From NCBI RefSeq assembly GCF_004005905.1, contig NZ_SACO01000015.1, positions 1-64,000 on the forward strand: a DNA stretch of 64,000 bases, given 5' to 3'. The position numbers and the translations under genes were made by a program. The number at the start of each line of letters is the position of its first letter. Position 1 is the stretch's first letter. The notes beneath the pieces were generated by a model, which had not been told where the DNA came from, did no database searches, and saw only the letters and a list, made by a program, of their open reading frames with translations. Shown here piece after piece: positions 38,649 to 48,374 of the stretch. This DNA comes from Novosphingobium umbonatum (GTDB taxonomy: Bacteria > Pseudomonadota > Alphaproteobacteria > Sphingomonadales > Sphingomonadaceae).

Positions 38649-39689
38649 TTGAATAACAATCGTGGGAATAACCGTCGTCGCGGCCGCGGCAATACCGGCC
38701 GGCCCCAGAACGGCGGACAGCAAGTCAACCGGATCGATAGCCGCGCCCGTGGCAATGCTCCGCAAATGCTGGAGAAATATCGCAAGCTGGCGCAGGATGC
38801 CCATTTGAATGGCGACCGCGTGCAGGCCGAATATTATCTGCAATTTGCCGACCATTATTTCCGCGTGATCGCCGACCAGCGCCTGCGTCAGGAAGAGGCC
38901 CGTGCCCGCCGTGATGAACGCTGGCAGGAAAATGGTGATGGCCCGCGTGAGGAAAGCGATGATAGCGGTGATTTCACCGTGGAAAGCGATTTCCCCTCGT
39001 TCGATGCGCCGCCGGTCTATACCCGCCGCGAACGCGAAGATCGCCCGCAGCGTGAAGATCGTCCGCAGCGTGAAGATCGTCCGCAGCGTGAAGATCGCGC
39101 ACCTCGTGACAATCGGGGGGATTATCGTCAGGATAACCGCCGCCGTGAGGAAGCCCCACTGCGTGAGGAAGCCGCTGTCGAAGGTGAAGGCGTAGCAGCC
39201 GAGGCGCCCAACCCTTACGAGCCGCCCGAAAATCCTTTCCTGCGTGAAAGCCGTGGCCCGCGCGGTATGCGCCCCCGCCGCGAATCGCGTGATGATCGTG
39301 CGCCCCGTATGCCGCGTGAAGAGCGTATGCCGCGTGAGGAACGCGCTCCCCGTGAGGAACGCGCTTCGGGCGAATATGCCGCCCCGCGTGAGGATGTGGC
39401 CCCTCGCGAGGAGGCCGCGCCGCGTGAGGAACGTCGTCCCCGCCGCGAACCCCGTGCTCCGCGCGCACCGCGTGCTGCCCCCATGGCCGATGGTTCGGGG
39501 CTTGAAGCAGCGCTGCCGCCCGCCATCGGGATCAGCCGTCCGGCCGAACCCGAGGCGGTCGTATCGCCCGCACCGGTGGTAGAAGCCGCGCCGGTCGCGG
39601 TGGAGGCAGAAGCCGCCCCCGCGCCCAAGCGCCGCACCCGCCGCACGGCCAAGCCTGCGGTGGAAGCGGGCGAGGCCAGCGAAGGCTGA
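38649..39689 (+). CDS. DUF4167 domain protein
   Basis: A 346-aa protein. Residues 1-80 form the DUF4167 domain (NNNRGNNRRRGRGN, then ARGNAPQMLEKYRKLAQDAH and NGDRVQAEYYLQFADHYFRV), typical of alphaproteobacteria and thought to bind nucleic acid from its basic N-terminus. The remainder is low-complexity Arg/Glu/Pro, including about three perfect or near-perfect copies of an 18-bp repeat encoding REDRPQ (39031-39100) and repeated PREER units. TTG start. Confidence 0.9.
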   Translation: MNNNRGNNRRRGRGNTGRPQNGGQQVNRIDSRARGNAPQMLEKYRKLAQDAHLNGDRVQAEYYLQFADHYFRVIADQRLRQEEARARRDERWQENGDGPREESDDSGDFTVESDFPSFDAPPVYTRREREDRPQREDRPQREDRPQREDRAPRDNRGDYRQDNRRREEAPLREEAAVEGEGVAAEAPNPYEPPENPFLRESRGPRGMRPRRESRDDRAPRMPREERMPREERAPREERASGEYAAPREDVAPREEAAPREERRPRREPRAPRAPRAAPMADGSGLEAALPPAIGISRPAEPEAVVSPAPVVEAAPVAVEAEAAPAPKRRTRRTAKPAVEAGEASEG

Positions 39690-39734
39690 AGTCTTATGGG
39701 TGACGGCTTGGCTGTTGCCCGCTAAGAGCCTGCC

Positions 39735-41363
39735 ATGGCTCTGATTGAAAACACCAAGCGCCGCGCGCGCCATGTCGCCCTGTTTGTCAAAACATGGCGG
39801 TGGCACGCAGCGGCGCTTGTCGTTTGTGGCGCGCTGGCGGCTTTGGGCTTTGCGCCTTTGGGCTGGTGGTGGGCCAGCTTGCTGGGCGTGGGCGCGCTGG
39901 TCGGCATCGTGGTGCGGGCACCGAGTTGGCGCTTGGGGTTGGCCGCAGGCTGGCTGTGGGGTGTTGGCCATTTTGTGGCGGGCAATGCATGGATCGCCAC
40001 GGCCTTTACCTATCAGGCCAAGATGCCGGCATGGCTGGGCGGGGTGGGCGTGTTCCTGCTGGCGCTGTATCTGGCGATTTATCCGGCTTTGGCAGCTCTG
40101 GGCTTGTGGTTCCTGCGGGGGCGCGGCCCGTCGCGGATTCTGGGTTTTGCCGGTGCATGGACCTTGGCGGAAATGGCGCGGGGCTTTGTCTTCACCGGCT
40201 TTCCATGGAACCCTTTGGGCGTGGCGCTGCTGGGTGATGATGGTCATGCGGGGCTGGCGGCTTTGGCGCCTTGGCTGGGCACCTATGGTCTGTCGGGCCT
40301 GATGGCGGGGTTGGCGGCGGCGGCGCAGGAGGGGGTTGCTCTGTGGCCGCAGCGGCGTGGGCAGGGCGCGGCGTTGGTCTTGGCCCCTTGCGCTCTGATA
40401 GCGGGGGGCATGGCTTGGCCTGCACCGGCGGAAGTTCCCAGCGCCATTCCCTATACGCTGATCCAGCCCAATATTGCCCAGCAGGATCTGGATGATCCCG
40501 CGCATTATAACGCGCAATATCAGGCCTCGGCCCAACTATCCCGCCCGATGGCTTCGGCCAGTTACCGTTTGGGGCAGCCCCGTCTGGTTCTGTGGCCCGA
40601 AAGCGGCGTGCCGGACTATGTGCGCGATGGTTACCCTTGGTGGTATTATCAGGACACGTTTGCGGGCGATCCATCCATGGCCCGCTGGCGATTGGCGCGG
40701 GCGATTGGCGATGGCGGCTTGCTGCTGTCGGGCACGGTGGAGCTGGATTTTCAGGGCACCAATGCCGTGGGCGGGCGCAATGTGATCATGGCGCTGGATA
40801 GCAAGGGGCGGGTGCTCGATTCCTATGCCAAGGCACATCTGGTGCCCTTTGGCGAATATTTGCCGGGGCGGTCTTTCCTGAAACCCTTGGGGTTGGAACG
40901 CGTCATTCCGGGCGATTTCGATTTCCGCGCTGGCAAAGGCCCGCGCACCGTGGATCTTGGCCCGCTGGGCAAGGCGGGGATGCAGATTTGCTATGAAATC
41001 GTCTTTTCCGGCGAGGTGACCGACCGCAGCTTGCGCGCCGATTATATCGTCAACCCTTCCAATGATGGCTGGTTTGGCGCTTGGGGCCCGCCGCAGCATC
41101 TGGCGCAGGCGCGTTTGCGCGCGATCGAGGAAGGCCTGCCGGTGCTGCGCTCCACCACCAACGGGGTCAGCGCGGTGGTCGATGCCCATGGCATTGTGCG
41201 CCAAGCCGCTCCGCGCGATACGGCGGCGCGCTTTGACGGGCTGGTGCCCGCCGCCCTGCCGCCCACCCTGTTTGCGCGGGCGGGCAACATACTTCCGCTT
41301 GGGGTGGCTGTTTTTCTTCTTGCCCTCGCCGCGCTTGCTTTGCGCCGCCGCGAAGGCTATTGA
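39735..41363 (+). CDS. lnt: Apolipoprotein N-acyltransferase
   Basis: A 542-aa inner-membrane enzyme adding the third acyl chain to lipoproteins. Six or so N-terminal transmembrane helices (about 17-210) precede a carbon-nitrogen hydrolase domain with the catalytic triad: Glu in [10 protein letters not shown], Lys in [14 protein letters not shown] and Cys in [14 protein letters not shown] last helix lies at the C-terminus. It is 38 nt upstream of metK. Confidence 0.95.
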   Translation: MALIENTKRRARHVALFVKTWRWHAAALVVCGALAALGFAPLGWWWASLLGVGALVGIVVRAPSWRLGLAAGWLWGVGHFVAGNAWIATAFTYQAKMPAWLGGVGVFLLALYLAIYPALAALGLWFLRGRGPSRILGFAGAWTLAEMARGFVFTGFPWNPLGVALLGDDGHAGLAALAPWLGTYGLSGLMAGLAAAAQEGVALWPQRRGQGAALVLAPCALIAGGMAWPAPAEVPSAIPYTLIQPNIAQQDLDDPAHYNAQYQASAQLSRPMASASYRLGQPRLVLWPESGVPDYVRDGYPWWYYQDTFAGDPSMARWRLARAIGDGGLLLSGTVELDFQGTNAVGGRNVIMALDSKGRVLDSYAKAHLVPFGEYLPGRSFLKPLGLERVIPGDFDFRAGKGPRTVDLGPLGKAGMQICYEIVFSGEVTDRSLRADYIVNPSNDGWFGAWGPPQHLAQARLRAIEEGLPVLRSTTNGVSAVVDAHGIVRQAAPRDTAARFDGLVPAALPPTLFARAGNILPLGVAVFLLALAALALRRREGY

Positions 41364-41364
41364 G

Positions 41365-41395
41365 CTGCCCACATAAAGAAACCTTTATATGGCAG
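41365..41395 (+). promoter_or_regulatory. Leader hairpin in the lnt-metK gap
   Basis: CTGCC (41365-41369) pairs with GGCAG (41391-41395), and inside it ACATAAAG pairs with CTTTATAT except for one mismatch, around a 4-nt loop. The 3' arm overlaps the likely metK ribosome site (GCAGG). This could mask translation or simply be a weak lnt terminator. It does not match SAM-II or SAM/SAH riboswitch patterns as I know them. Confidence 0.45.
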
Positions 41396-41401
41396 GCAAC
41401 G

Positions 41402-42628
41402 ATGTCCGACTTTAGGCGCAGTGACTATCTTTTCACCTCTGAAAGCGTTTCGGAAGGCCATCCCGACAAGGTGGCGGACCAGATCTCCGATGCCATTGTT
41501 GACCTGTTCCTGTCCAAAGATCCCGAGGCGCGCATCGCCTGCGAAACGCTGACCACCACGCAATTGGTGGTGCTGGCAGGCGAAATCCGCTGCAAGGGCG
41601 TGTATGAAAATGGCGCTTGGGCCGCAGGCGCCAAGGAAGAGATCGAGGCCGTGGTGCGCGCCACGGTCAAGCGGATCGGTTATGAGCAGGATGGATTCCA
41701 TTGGGAAAGCTTCCGCTTTGAAAACAACCTGCATGGCCAGTCGCAGCATATCGCCCAAGGCGTGGATGCGGGCGACAACAAGGACGAGGGCGCAGGCGAT
41801 CAGGGCATCATGTTTGGTTTTGCCACCGATGAAACCCCCGATCTGATGCCCGCCACGCTCTATTACAGCCACAAGATTCTGGAACGTCTGGCCGCCGACC
41901 GCCATTCGGGCGCAGCGCCTTTCCTGGAGCCTGATGCCAAGAGCCAGGTGACCTTGCGCTATGTGGATGGCAAGCCGGTGGCGGCCACCGCCATCGTCGT
42001 TTCCACCCAGCACAAGGCGGGCTATGACACGGGCGCGGGCGAGGCCGAACTGCACGCCTATGTGAAGCGCGTGGTGGATGAAATCCTGCCCGAGGGCTTC
42101 CTGTCGGACGCTACGGCATGGCACATCAACCCCACCGGCAGCTTTGAAATCGGTGGCCCCGATGGTGACGCTGGCCTGACCGGCCGCAAGATCATTGTGG
42201 ACACTTACGGCGGCGCGGCCCCCCATGGCGGTGGCGCCTTCAGCGGCAAGGACCCGACCAAGGTCGACCGCAGCGCAGCCTATGTCTCGCGCTATCTGGC
42301 CAAGAATGTGGTGGCCGCTGGCCTTGCCTCGCGCTGCACGATCCAGCTGTCCTATGCGATTGGCGTGGCCCGCCCGCTCTCGCTCTATGTCGATACGGCA
42401 GGCACAGGCACGGTGGACGATGCCGCGCTGGAAGCAGCCGTGGCCAAGGTGGCCGAGGAAAAGCTGGGCGGCCTGACGCCCAAGGGCATCCGTCTGGGTC
42501 TGGGCCTCAACAAGCCGATCTATCAGCCCAGCGCCGCCTATGGCCATTTCGGCCGCAAGGCGGAAGGCGAGTTCTTCCCTTGGGAACGCACCGATCTGGT
42601 GGATGCGTTGAAAGCGGCTCTGGCCTGA
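41402..42628 (+). CDS. metK: S-adenosylmethionine synthetase
   Basis: A 408-aa enzyme making SAM from methionine and ATP. Motifs: [15 protein letters not shown] at about residues 16-30, [10 protein letters not shown] (the conserved GAGDQG hexapeptide) at about 131-140 and the second nonapeptide GGGAFSGKD at about 277-285. ATG 41402 gives the usual [16 protein letters not shown] start; the longer frame back into lnt is not supported. Confidence 0.97.
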   Translation: MSDFRRSDYLFTSESVSEGHPDKVADQISDAIVDLFLSKDPEARIACETLTTTQLVVLAGEIRCKGVYENGAWAAGAKEEIEAVVRATVKRIGYEQDGFHWESFRFENNLHGQSQHIAQGVDAGDNKDEGAGDQGIMFGFATDETPDLMPATLYYSHKILERLAADRHSGAAPFLEPDAKSQVTLRYVDGKPVAATAIVVSTQHKAGYDTGAGEAELHAYVKRVVDEILPEGFLSDATAWHINPTGSFEIGGPDGDAGLTGRKIIVDTYGGAAPHGGGAFSGKDPTKVDRSAAYVSRYLAKNVVAAGLASRCTIQLSYAIGVARPLSLYVDTAGTGTVDDAALEAAVAKVAEEKLGGLTPKGIRLGLGLNKPIYQPSAAYGHFGRKAEGEFFPWERTDLVDALKAALA

Positions 42629-42652
42629 TAAAGGCTGAAAGTCTCATTCGCG

Positions 42653-42688
42653 AAGGGCGGTGGCGCAGGCAGCGCTGCCGCCCTTTTC
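42653..42688 (+). terminator. Terminator of metK
   Basis: AAGGGCGG (42653-42660) pairs with CCGCCCTT (42678-42685), with an inner GCGC pair, followed by a T-run. It lies 25 nt after the metK stop. Confidence 0.83.
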
Positions 42689-42797
42689 GTATGGGCTTTT
42701 TCGGTGTGGTTTGACCTCGATCATGATAGTATGCGCCCTGCGGGAGTAAACAGAGTCCGGACGGATTTTGGATCAACCACGAGCAGGGAGACGACCC

Positions 42798-43583
42798 ATG
42801 CGCTCTATACTGGTTTACGCCGATCGCTCAGAGGAAATGGAGAACCGCCTGCAAACCGCCTTGGGCCTTGCCCGCGCGGTCGAAGGCCATGTCAGCCTGT
42901 TGGTCGACACGCCGGTGGCCAATTTTCTGGCCATGGATGCGATGGGCGGCGGGGGCTATCTGGCCGCCGAAGCCGTGCGCGAGGCGGTGAGCCGCGATGA
43001 TGCCTATGCCGACGAACTGGCCGAGCAGATGCGCCGCGAGGATGTGCCTTTCGACGTGCTGCGCGGCGAGGAGGACCCGATCGACGCCTTGGTCGAGGCC
43101 TCGCGTCTGGCCGATCTGGTCGTGCTCTCGCATGGGGCGGAACTGGCGTCGGAACTGGCGGTGGCGGGCACGCCGCCGATCCTGCTGGCCCCGCGTGGGC
43201 GGGTGTTGCAATTCCCCATCGATTGCGTGGCGGTGGCTTGGGATGGCTCTGACGAGGCAGCGGCGGCTCTGCGTGGATCGGTGCCGCTGTTGAAGCAGGC
43301 GGGAGAGGTGCATGTGCTGGTGGTGGAGGACAAGAGCGGTGTGCTGCCGCCCTTGGATGCGGTTACCTATCTGTCGCGCCATGGGGTGAAGGCCGAGGTG
43401 CAGACTATTGCCCGCGTGGGTTCGGTGGAGGAATCCTTGGCGGCAGGTGTGGCACGTGTGCGGGCCAGCCTGTTGGTGATGGGCGCTTTTGGCCATAGCC
43501 GCTTGCGCGAATTCCTGATGGGCGGGGTGACGCGCTATTTTCTGGAATTGGAAGACGGGCCTGCGCTACTGTTTGCGCATTAA
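42798..43583 (+). CDS. Universal stress protein (tandem UspA)
   Basis: A 261-aa cytoplasmic protein with two UspA-like halves. The C-terminal half holds the nucleotide-binding type pattern VMGAFGHSRLREFLMGGVTRY. ATG 42798 is preceded by GGGAG at 7 nt. The N-terminal half is more diverged. Followed by a strong terminator. Confidence 0.88.
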   Translation: MRSILVYADRSEEMENRLQTALGLARAVEGHVSLLVDTPVANFLAMDAMGGGGYLAAEAVREAVSRDDAYADELAEQMRREDVPFDVLRGEEDPIDALVEASRLADLVVLSHGAELASELAVAGTPPILLAPRGRVLQFPIDCVAVAWDGSDEAAAALRGSVPLLKQAGEVHVLVVEDKSGVLPPLDAVTYLSRHGVKAEVQTIARVGSVEESLAAGVARVRASLLVMGAFGHSRLREFLMGGVTRYFLELEDGPALLFAH

Positions 43584-43649
43584 TGGTTCGTGAATTGGCG
43601 CTATATCGCCAATATGGCGATTGAGCCTTGCGATTCGCTGATAGGATGG

Positions 43650-43680
43650 CGGCGCTGGTGATTTTTCACCGGCGCCGTTT
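43650..43680 (+). terminator. Terminator of the universal stress gene
   Basis: A 12-bp stem, CGGCGCTGGTGA (43650-43661) and TCACCGGCGCCG (43666-43677) with one G-T pair and a 4-nt loop of T, followed by TTTGT. Confidence 0.78.
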
Positions 43681-43809
43681 GTATTCGCATACGTATCAAA
43701 TTGGTAAGCATGTTTCTGAGGGTTTTGTTTAAACATCGGAAAAGCCAGTGTTTTATTTAAATCCCGGCCGTCAGTGCGCTTTTTGCAACTTACCATGCCT
43801 TTTCCGCAT

Positions 43810-43838
43810 TTGCGCATGTTGCGTCCGATCCGCATAGA
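43810..43838 (+). promoter_or_regulatory. Promoter of small RNA candidate 1
   Basis: TTGCGC (43810-43815), 17-nt spacer, CATAGA (43833-43838). The same hexamers and spacing recur before the second candidate, which supports both. Confidence 0.6.
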
Positions 43839-43843
43839 GGACG

Positions 43844-43907
43844 GGCCTTTTAGGCATCCTCTCCCAAAACTTCCACGGCCCGGTCGATCTCGACTGGGCC
43901 TTTTTTT
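43844..43907 (+). ncRNA. Small RNA candidate 1 (paralogue A)
   Basis: About 64 nt: a short 5' hairpin (GCC-TTTTA-GGC), a single-stranded pyrimidine-rich segment ATCCTCTCCCAAAACTTCCA with anti-ribosome-site character, and a strong terminator (GGCCCGGTCG / CGACTGGGCC, 43877-43900, then seven T). No ORF fits. The same layout is found 210 bases downstream. Confidence 0.65.
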
Positions 43908-44019
43908 GTCTTGTTTTGGTGTGGAGCCAAATGGGTTAGGTGTTGCGCCAAAAACTTCTGCACTTGCGGTTTCTGCATGTCAAAACGCGCAATTTGCAAT
44001 CAAAAGCGCTCAAATCCTC

Positions 44020-44048
44020 TTGCGCGCGGCAGCAAACTTACCCATAGG
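44020..44048 (+). promoter_or_regulatory. Promoter of small RNA candidate 2
   Basis: TTGCGC (44020-44025), 17-nt spacer, CATAGG (44043-44048), a copy of the candidate 1 promoter although the spacer sequence differs. Confidence 0.6.
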
Positions 44049-44053
44049 GAAGA

Positions 44054-44114
44054 GGCCTTTTAGGCATCCTCTCCCAAACTTTCCAAAGCTCGGCTCCGGC
44101 CGGGCTTTTCTTTT
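44054..44114 (+). ncRNA. Small RNA candidate 2 (paralogue B)
   Basis: About 60 nt. It shares GGCCTTTTAGGCATCCTCTC and the following CCCAAA with candidate 1, then diverges into its own terminator (AGCTCGGC / GCCGGGCT, 44087-44106, followed by a T-rich run). Conservation of the pyrimidine-rich core but not of the terminator sequence argues for function over simple duplication. Confidence 0.65.
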
Positions 44115-44137
44115 GCCTGTTGAACGCGTGAAGCGCC

Positions 44138-45244
44138 TTAGGGTTCCATGCAAAGCGCATCAGGCTGGTTTACACGCAGCCATTCCAGCATCGCCTCGCG
44201 AATCTCCGCCCGCAATGTGCCCAGCACGGAAGGGTCGGCCGCGCTGACGGTCATTTTGAGCTCTACCGAACCGACACGTGCCTCGGACATCACCAATTCG
44301 CCCACACGCCCATCCCAATGGGCCGAGGCGGCCAGAGCCGCGTGAAAAGCCTCCCGCAGGGGGGCGATGGCAAAGCCGGGGCGGATCGGCACCACCACGG
44401 GGCCAGCGATCCCGCCCACGCGGGTCCAGTTCTGGAAGGTGGAATCGAGGAATTTGACCGTGGGCACGATCAGGCGCCGCTCGTCGGCGGTGCGGATCAC
44501 GACATAGGACAGGCGGATGTCCTCCACCCGCCCCTGTTCGCCATCCACCACCACCACATCGCCCATGCGAATCGGTTCGGTCAGGGCGATTTGCAGCCCC
44601 GCGATCAAGGATTTGAGCGCAGGTTGGGCCGCCGCACCCACCGCCAAGCCCATCAAGCCCGCCGATGCGATCAGCGTCGCCCCCACATGGCGCACCGCCG
44701 GTATGCCCAGCAGCATCAGCGCCAGCGTGATGAACACGATCACAAAGCCGATCGAGCGCGACAGCACGGTGATTCGCGTGCGGCGGCTGCGGGCGGTCAT
44801 TTCGTCGCCGGAGGTTTCGGCGCGGCGGCTGAGCAGTTCGGCGCCGGTTTTGACCAGCGCATAAATCACCCAGCCGGTTAGTGCAGGGACGATAAAGCCC
44901 TGCACCCCGCCCCATAGCTTGGCCAGCAGGCGATCGGTCGAATCGGCCACCGCGACGCCCGCCGCCACCATGGCCCAGCGGGCCGAGTGGTAAAGCTGGG
45001 GCGCGGCCACCGATTCGGCCTGGTTATGGTTGCGGCGTCCCACGCGTTTGAGCAGCGCGAAGGCTACGCCATGGATCAGCAAAGCCACGCCAATGCCAAT
45101 ACCCGCCGCCATGGCGGCGTGGCTGACGCGGCCAGACCAGTGCATCACCTCGTCAAAGCTGGGCAGCGCGTCACCATCGAGCGTTTCATTCTGGAAATTG
45201 CGCAGCATTTTGCTGCCCAGACGCGCCGCATCCAGCGAGATCAA
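44138..45244 (-). CDS. MscS-family mechanosensitive ion channel
   Basis: A 368-aa membrane protein. Helices at about 40-60, 90-110, 116-135 and 160-180 precede the pore-lining helix (TLIASAGLMGLAVGAAAQPAL, about 190-210) and the MscS beta domain (MGDVVVVDGEQGRVEDIRLSY). TTG start overlapping the polA stop (TTGA); ATG 45208 is an alternative. Opens under membrane tension to release solutes. Confidence 0.88.
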   Translation of the reverse strand: MISLDAARLGSKMLRNFQNETLDGDALPSFDEVMHWSGRVSHAAMAAGIGIGVALLIHGVAFALLKRVGRRNHNQAESVAAPQLYHSARWAMVAAGVAVADSTDRLLAKLWGGVQGFIVPALTGWVIYALVKTGAELLSRRAETSGDEMTARSRRTRITVLSRSIGFVIVFITLALMLLGIPAVRHVGATLIASAGLMGLAVGAAAQPALKSLIAGLQIALTEPIRMGDVVVVDGEQGRVEDIRLSYVVIRTADERRLIVPTVKFLDSTFQNWTRVGGIAGPVVVPIRPGFAIAPLREAFHAALAASAHWDGRVGELVMSEARVGSVELKMTVSAADPSVLGTLRAEIREAMLEWLRVNQPDALCMEP

Positions 45245-48093
45245 TGCGCGGCCCCCCAGCTGGCGCCCACGCCGATTTCCACGCCCAGAGGCACCGAGAT
45301 GTCCGCCAGTGGCATAGCTGCCTGCGCCATCACCTCGCCAATCACCTTGCGCGCGGCCTCTACGTCACCTTCGGGCAGTTCGAACACCAATTCGTCATGC
45401 ACCTGCAGCAACATGCGCACATGGCCAAGGCCAGCGGCCTGCAGCGCGGGCATCATGCGCACCATGGCGCGCTTGATAATATCGGCGCAGGTGCCCTGAA
45501 TCGGGGCATTGATCGCGGCGCGCTCGCTGCCCTGCCTTTCGGCCTGCGTTTTGGAATTGATGCGCGGGAACCAGCATTTGCGGCCGAACAGCGTTTCAGA
45601 ATAGCTCTTTTCCCGCACGCCATCGAGCGTTTCGTGAATATAGCGCTGGATACCGGGGAAGCGGGCGAAATAGGTGTCGATCATCGCCTGCGCTTCCTCC
45701 GCCGTCACGCCCAGACGCGGGGCGAGGCCCCAGCGGCTGATGCCATAGAGGATGGCGAAATTGATCGTCTTGGCCCGCCCGCGCGTCTCGCGGTTGACCT
45801 CGCCGAACAATTCCTGCGCGGTGGCGGCGTGAATATCCTCGCCCGCAGCAAAGGCGGCCCTCAGCGCGGGAACATCGGCCATATGCGCGGCAAGGCGCAG
45901 CTCGATCTGGCTATAGTCGGCGGCCAGCAGCACATGGCCTTCCTCGGCCACAAAACAATCGCGGATCTGGCGCCCGATGGGGGTGCGGATGGGGATGTTC
46001 TGCAAATTGGGCTCCGTCGATGACAGACGCCCCGTTTGTGCCCCTACCAGACTGTAGCTGGTATGAACGCGCCCGGTGATCGGGCTGATCGCGGCCTGCA
46101 AGGCCTCGGTATAGGTGCTGCGCAATTTGGCCAGCTGGCGCCATTCCAGCACTTTGCGGGCGATGGGCACGCCTTCGGCCTCCAGCTTTTCCAGCACGGA
46201 GACATCGGTGGAATATTGGCCGCTCTTGCCCTTCTTGCCGCCCTTCAGGCCCATTTTGTCAAACAGCACCTCGCCCAATTGCTTGGGGCTGCCGATGGTG
46301 AAGGGCTCGCCTGCCAGAGCATGGATTTCGCCCTCCAGCGAGGCAATCGCTTCGGCAAATTGCGCGGAGAGGCCGGCCAGACGTTCACGGTCCACCTTGA
46401 TGCCGTGGCGCTCCATTTGCGCCACACAGGCCACCAGCGGGCGGTCGACGCGCTCATAGATGCGGGTCGCGCCTTCTTGCGGCAGGCGCAGCTTGAACAG
46501 GCGGTGCAGGCGCCAGGTGACATCGGCATCTTCGGCGGCATAGGCCGTGGCGCGGTCCAAAGGCACTTGGGCGAAACTAATCGCTTTCTTGCCGGTGCCG
46601 CAAACCTCCTTGAACGGGATGCAGGCGTGGCCAAGGTGGCGCTGGGCCAACTCGTCCATGCCATGACCGCCCCCAATGCCTTCGTCGCCGCGGCCAGCGT
46701 CAAGGTCAAAGCTCATCACCATCGTATCGTCGATGGGGCTGACGGCTATTCCCCCGAAATCCTTATAGGCGCGGGCCAGCACGTTGAGGTCATATTTGGC
46801 ATTCTGGCCAATTTTCAGAACGGCATCCGATTCGAGCAAAGGCTTCAAACGGGCGAGAGCTTCCGCGCGGTCGATTTGCTGCGGCGCCTCGTCAAACATG
46901 TCCGAGCCATGATGGCCCAGCGGGATATAGCAGGCCTGATTCGGCCCCACCGCCAGACTGACCCCCACCAGATCCGCGCCAATCGCGTCCAGCGCGCTGG
47001 TTTCGGTGTCAAAGGCTACCACGCGGGCGGCAAAGGCGCGGGCGATCCATGCGTCCAAGGCTTCCAGCGTTTGCACGCAGGCATAGGCGCCATGGTCGAT
47101 GGGGGGCATGGGGGCGAGCGGGGTGATCGAGCCGGTTGTCGCGGCGGGGGCGCTGGCATTCACCGGTTTGGCGGGATGCAGCTGGGTCGGGCGCTCGGGG
47201 CTGCCACGGCCCGCATCAAGCCGCTTCAACAGGCTGGTGAAGCCATGTTCGCTCAGGAAATCGGCCAGAGGCTCCTTGGGGATCTCGCCCAGCGCAAAGG
47301 CTTCGAGCGGCAGCGGCAAGGGCGCATCTTCCTTCAGCGCCACCAGCACGCGGCTCAACCGCGCCATCTCGGCCTGTTCGATCAGGCTTTCGCGCAATTT
47401 GCCCGCCTTCATGGCGGGGGCGGCGGCCAGAGCGCTTTCCAGATCGCCATGTTCGACAATCAGCTTGGTAGCGGTTTTGGGGCCGATGCCGCGAATGCCG
47501 GGCACATTATCCACCGCATCGCCCATCAGGGCCAGCACATCGCCCACGCGGTCGGGCGTGACGCCGAATTTATCGGCCACTTCGGGAATGAAGATGCGGG
47601 CGTTCTTCATCGTGTCCAGCATATCGACCCGCGCGCCATTCTGGGCCACGCCGATCAACTGCATCAGATCCTTGTCCGAGGACACGATGGTGACATCCCA
47701 GCCCTGCGCTTGGGCTGCGCGGGCATAGGAGGCGATCAGGTCATCGGCTTCCAGCCCCCCTTCCTCGATCACGGGCAGCGAAAAGGCGCGGGTGGCATCG
47801 CGAATCAGGGGGAATTGCGGAACGAGATCTTCAGGGGCGGGCGGGCGATTGGCTTTATATTCGGGATAAATATCGTTGCGGAACGATTTGCCCGCCTTGT
47901 CGAGAATCACCGCCAGATGGGTCGGCCCATCGGCCTTGTGCAGGTCTTCGGCCAGTTTCCACAGCATGGTGGTATAGCCGAAAACCGCGCCAACCGGCAC
48001 GCCTTGCGGGTTGGTGAGGGGGGGCAGCCGGTGATAGGCGCGAAAGATATAGGCCGAACCATCGACCAGATAGAGATGGGACCTTTTTTCCAT
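45241..48093 (-). CDS. polA: DNA polymerase I
   Basis: A 950-aa Pol I. N-terminal 5'-3' exonuclease (YLVDGSAYIFRAYHRLPPL), an apparently active 3'-5' exonuclease (VVAFDTETSALDAIGADLVG retains the D and E), and the polymerase with motif A AADYSQIELRLAAH and motif C LLQVHDELVFEL. ATG 48093 (MEKRSH) has GGAGG at 6 nt; longer frames are rejected. Works in repair and Okazaki fragment processing. Confidence 0.97.
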   Translation of the reverse strand: MEKRSHLYLVDGSAYIFRAYHRLPPLTNPQGVPVGAVFGYTTMLWKLAEDLHKADGPTHLAVILDKAGKSFRNDIYPEYKANRPPAPEDLVPQFPLIRDATRAFSLPVIEEGGLEADDLIASYARAAQAQGWDVTIVSSDKDLMQLIGVAQNGARVDMLDTMKNARIFIPEVADKFGVTPDRVGDVLALMGDAVDNVPGIRGIGPKTATKLIVEHGDLESALAAAPAMKAGKLRESLIEQAEMARLSRVLVALKEDAPLPLPLEAFALGEIPKEPLADFLSEHGFTSLLKRLDAGRGSPERPTQLHPAKPVNASAPAATTGSITPLAPMPPIDHGAYACVQTLEALDAWIARAFAARVVAFDTETSALDAIGADLVGVSLAVGPNQACYIPLGHHGSDMFDEAPQQIDRAEALARLKPLLESDAVLKIGQNAKYDLNVLARAYKDFGGIAVSPIDDTMVMSFDLDAGRGDEGIGGGHGMDELAQRHLGHACIPFKEVCGTGKKAISFAQVPLDRATAYAAEDADVTWRLHRLFKLRLPQEGATRIYERVDRPLVACVAQMERHGIKVDRERLAGLSAQFAEAIASLEGEIHALAGEPFTIGSPKQLGEVLFDKMGLKGGKKGKSGQYSTDVSVLEKLEAEGVPIARKVLEWRQLAKLRSTYTEALQAAISPITGRVHTSYSLVGAQTGRLSSTEPNLQNIPIRTPIGRQIRDCFVAEEGHVLLAADYSQIELRLAAHMADVPALRAAFAAGEDIHAATAQELFGEVNRETRGRAKTINFAILYGISRWGLAPRLGVTAEEAQAMIDTYFARFPGIQRYIHETLDGVREKSYSETLFGRKCWFPRINSKTQAERQGSERAAINAPIQGTCADIIKRAMVRMMPALQAAGLGHVRMLLQVHDELVFELPEGDVEAARKVIGEVMAQAAMPLADISVPLGVEIGVGASWGAAH

Positions 48094-48374
48094 AAAGGCC
48101 TCCATAGGCGCATATGCCCTGCGGGAAAAGCCGTGGTTTGGGCACTTATGCCCCGCCTTGAACGGGGCGTTGCGGGCAATTTGCCCCCGCCAATCGCCGG
48201 AAAGGCAAAGCAAATGCGACAGGATGTGCAGGTAAATGCAGCTAGGACTTGCATCGGGTGAACAAGCCGTTTATTTGAGCGGTGAAGTCTACTCCTGCGG
48301 TAGGCTTTCCGCACGGCGCGCCACGCATGTGGAATGTGTCGCGCGTGGTCCACTCGCTGTTCAAGGATACACAC

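Noticed and set aside
39025..39480. CRISPR-like spaced repeats
   Set aside because: The 18-bp units are contiguous and in frame inside the DUF4167 gene, with no spacers.
41364..41401. SAM riboswitch upstream of metK
   Set aside because: The gap is only 38 bases and I could not match SAM-I, SAM-II or SAM/SAH core features; only a simple hairpin is seen.
46036..48261. 741-codon ORF opposite polA
   Set aside because: Shadow ORF; polA motifs on the other strand are unambiguous.
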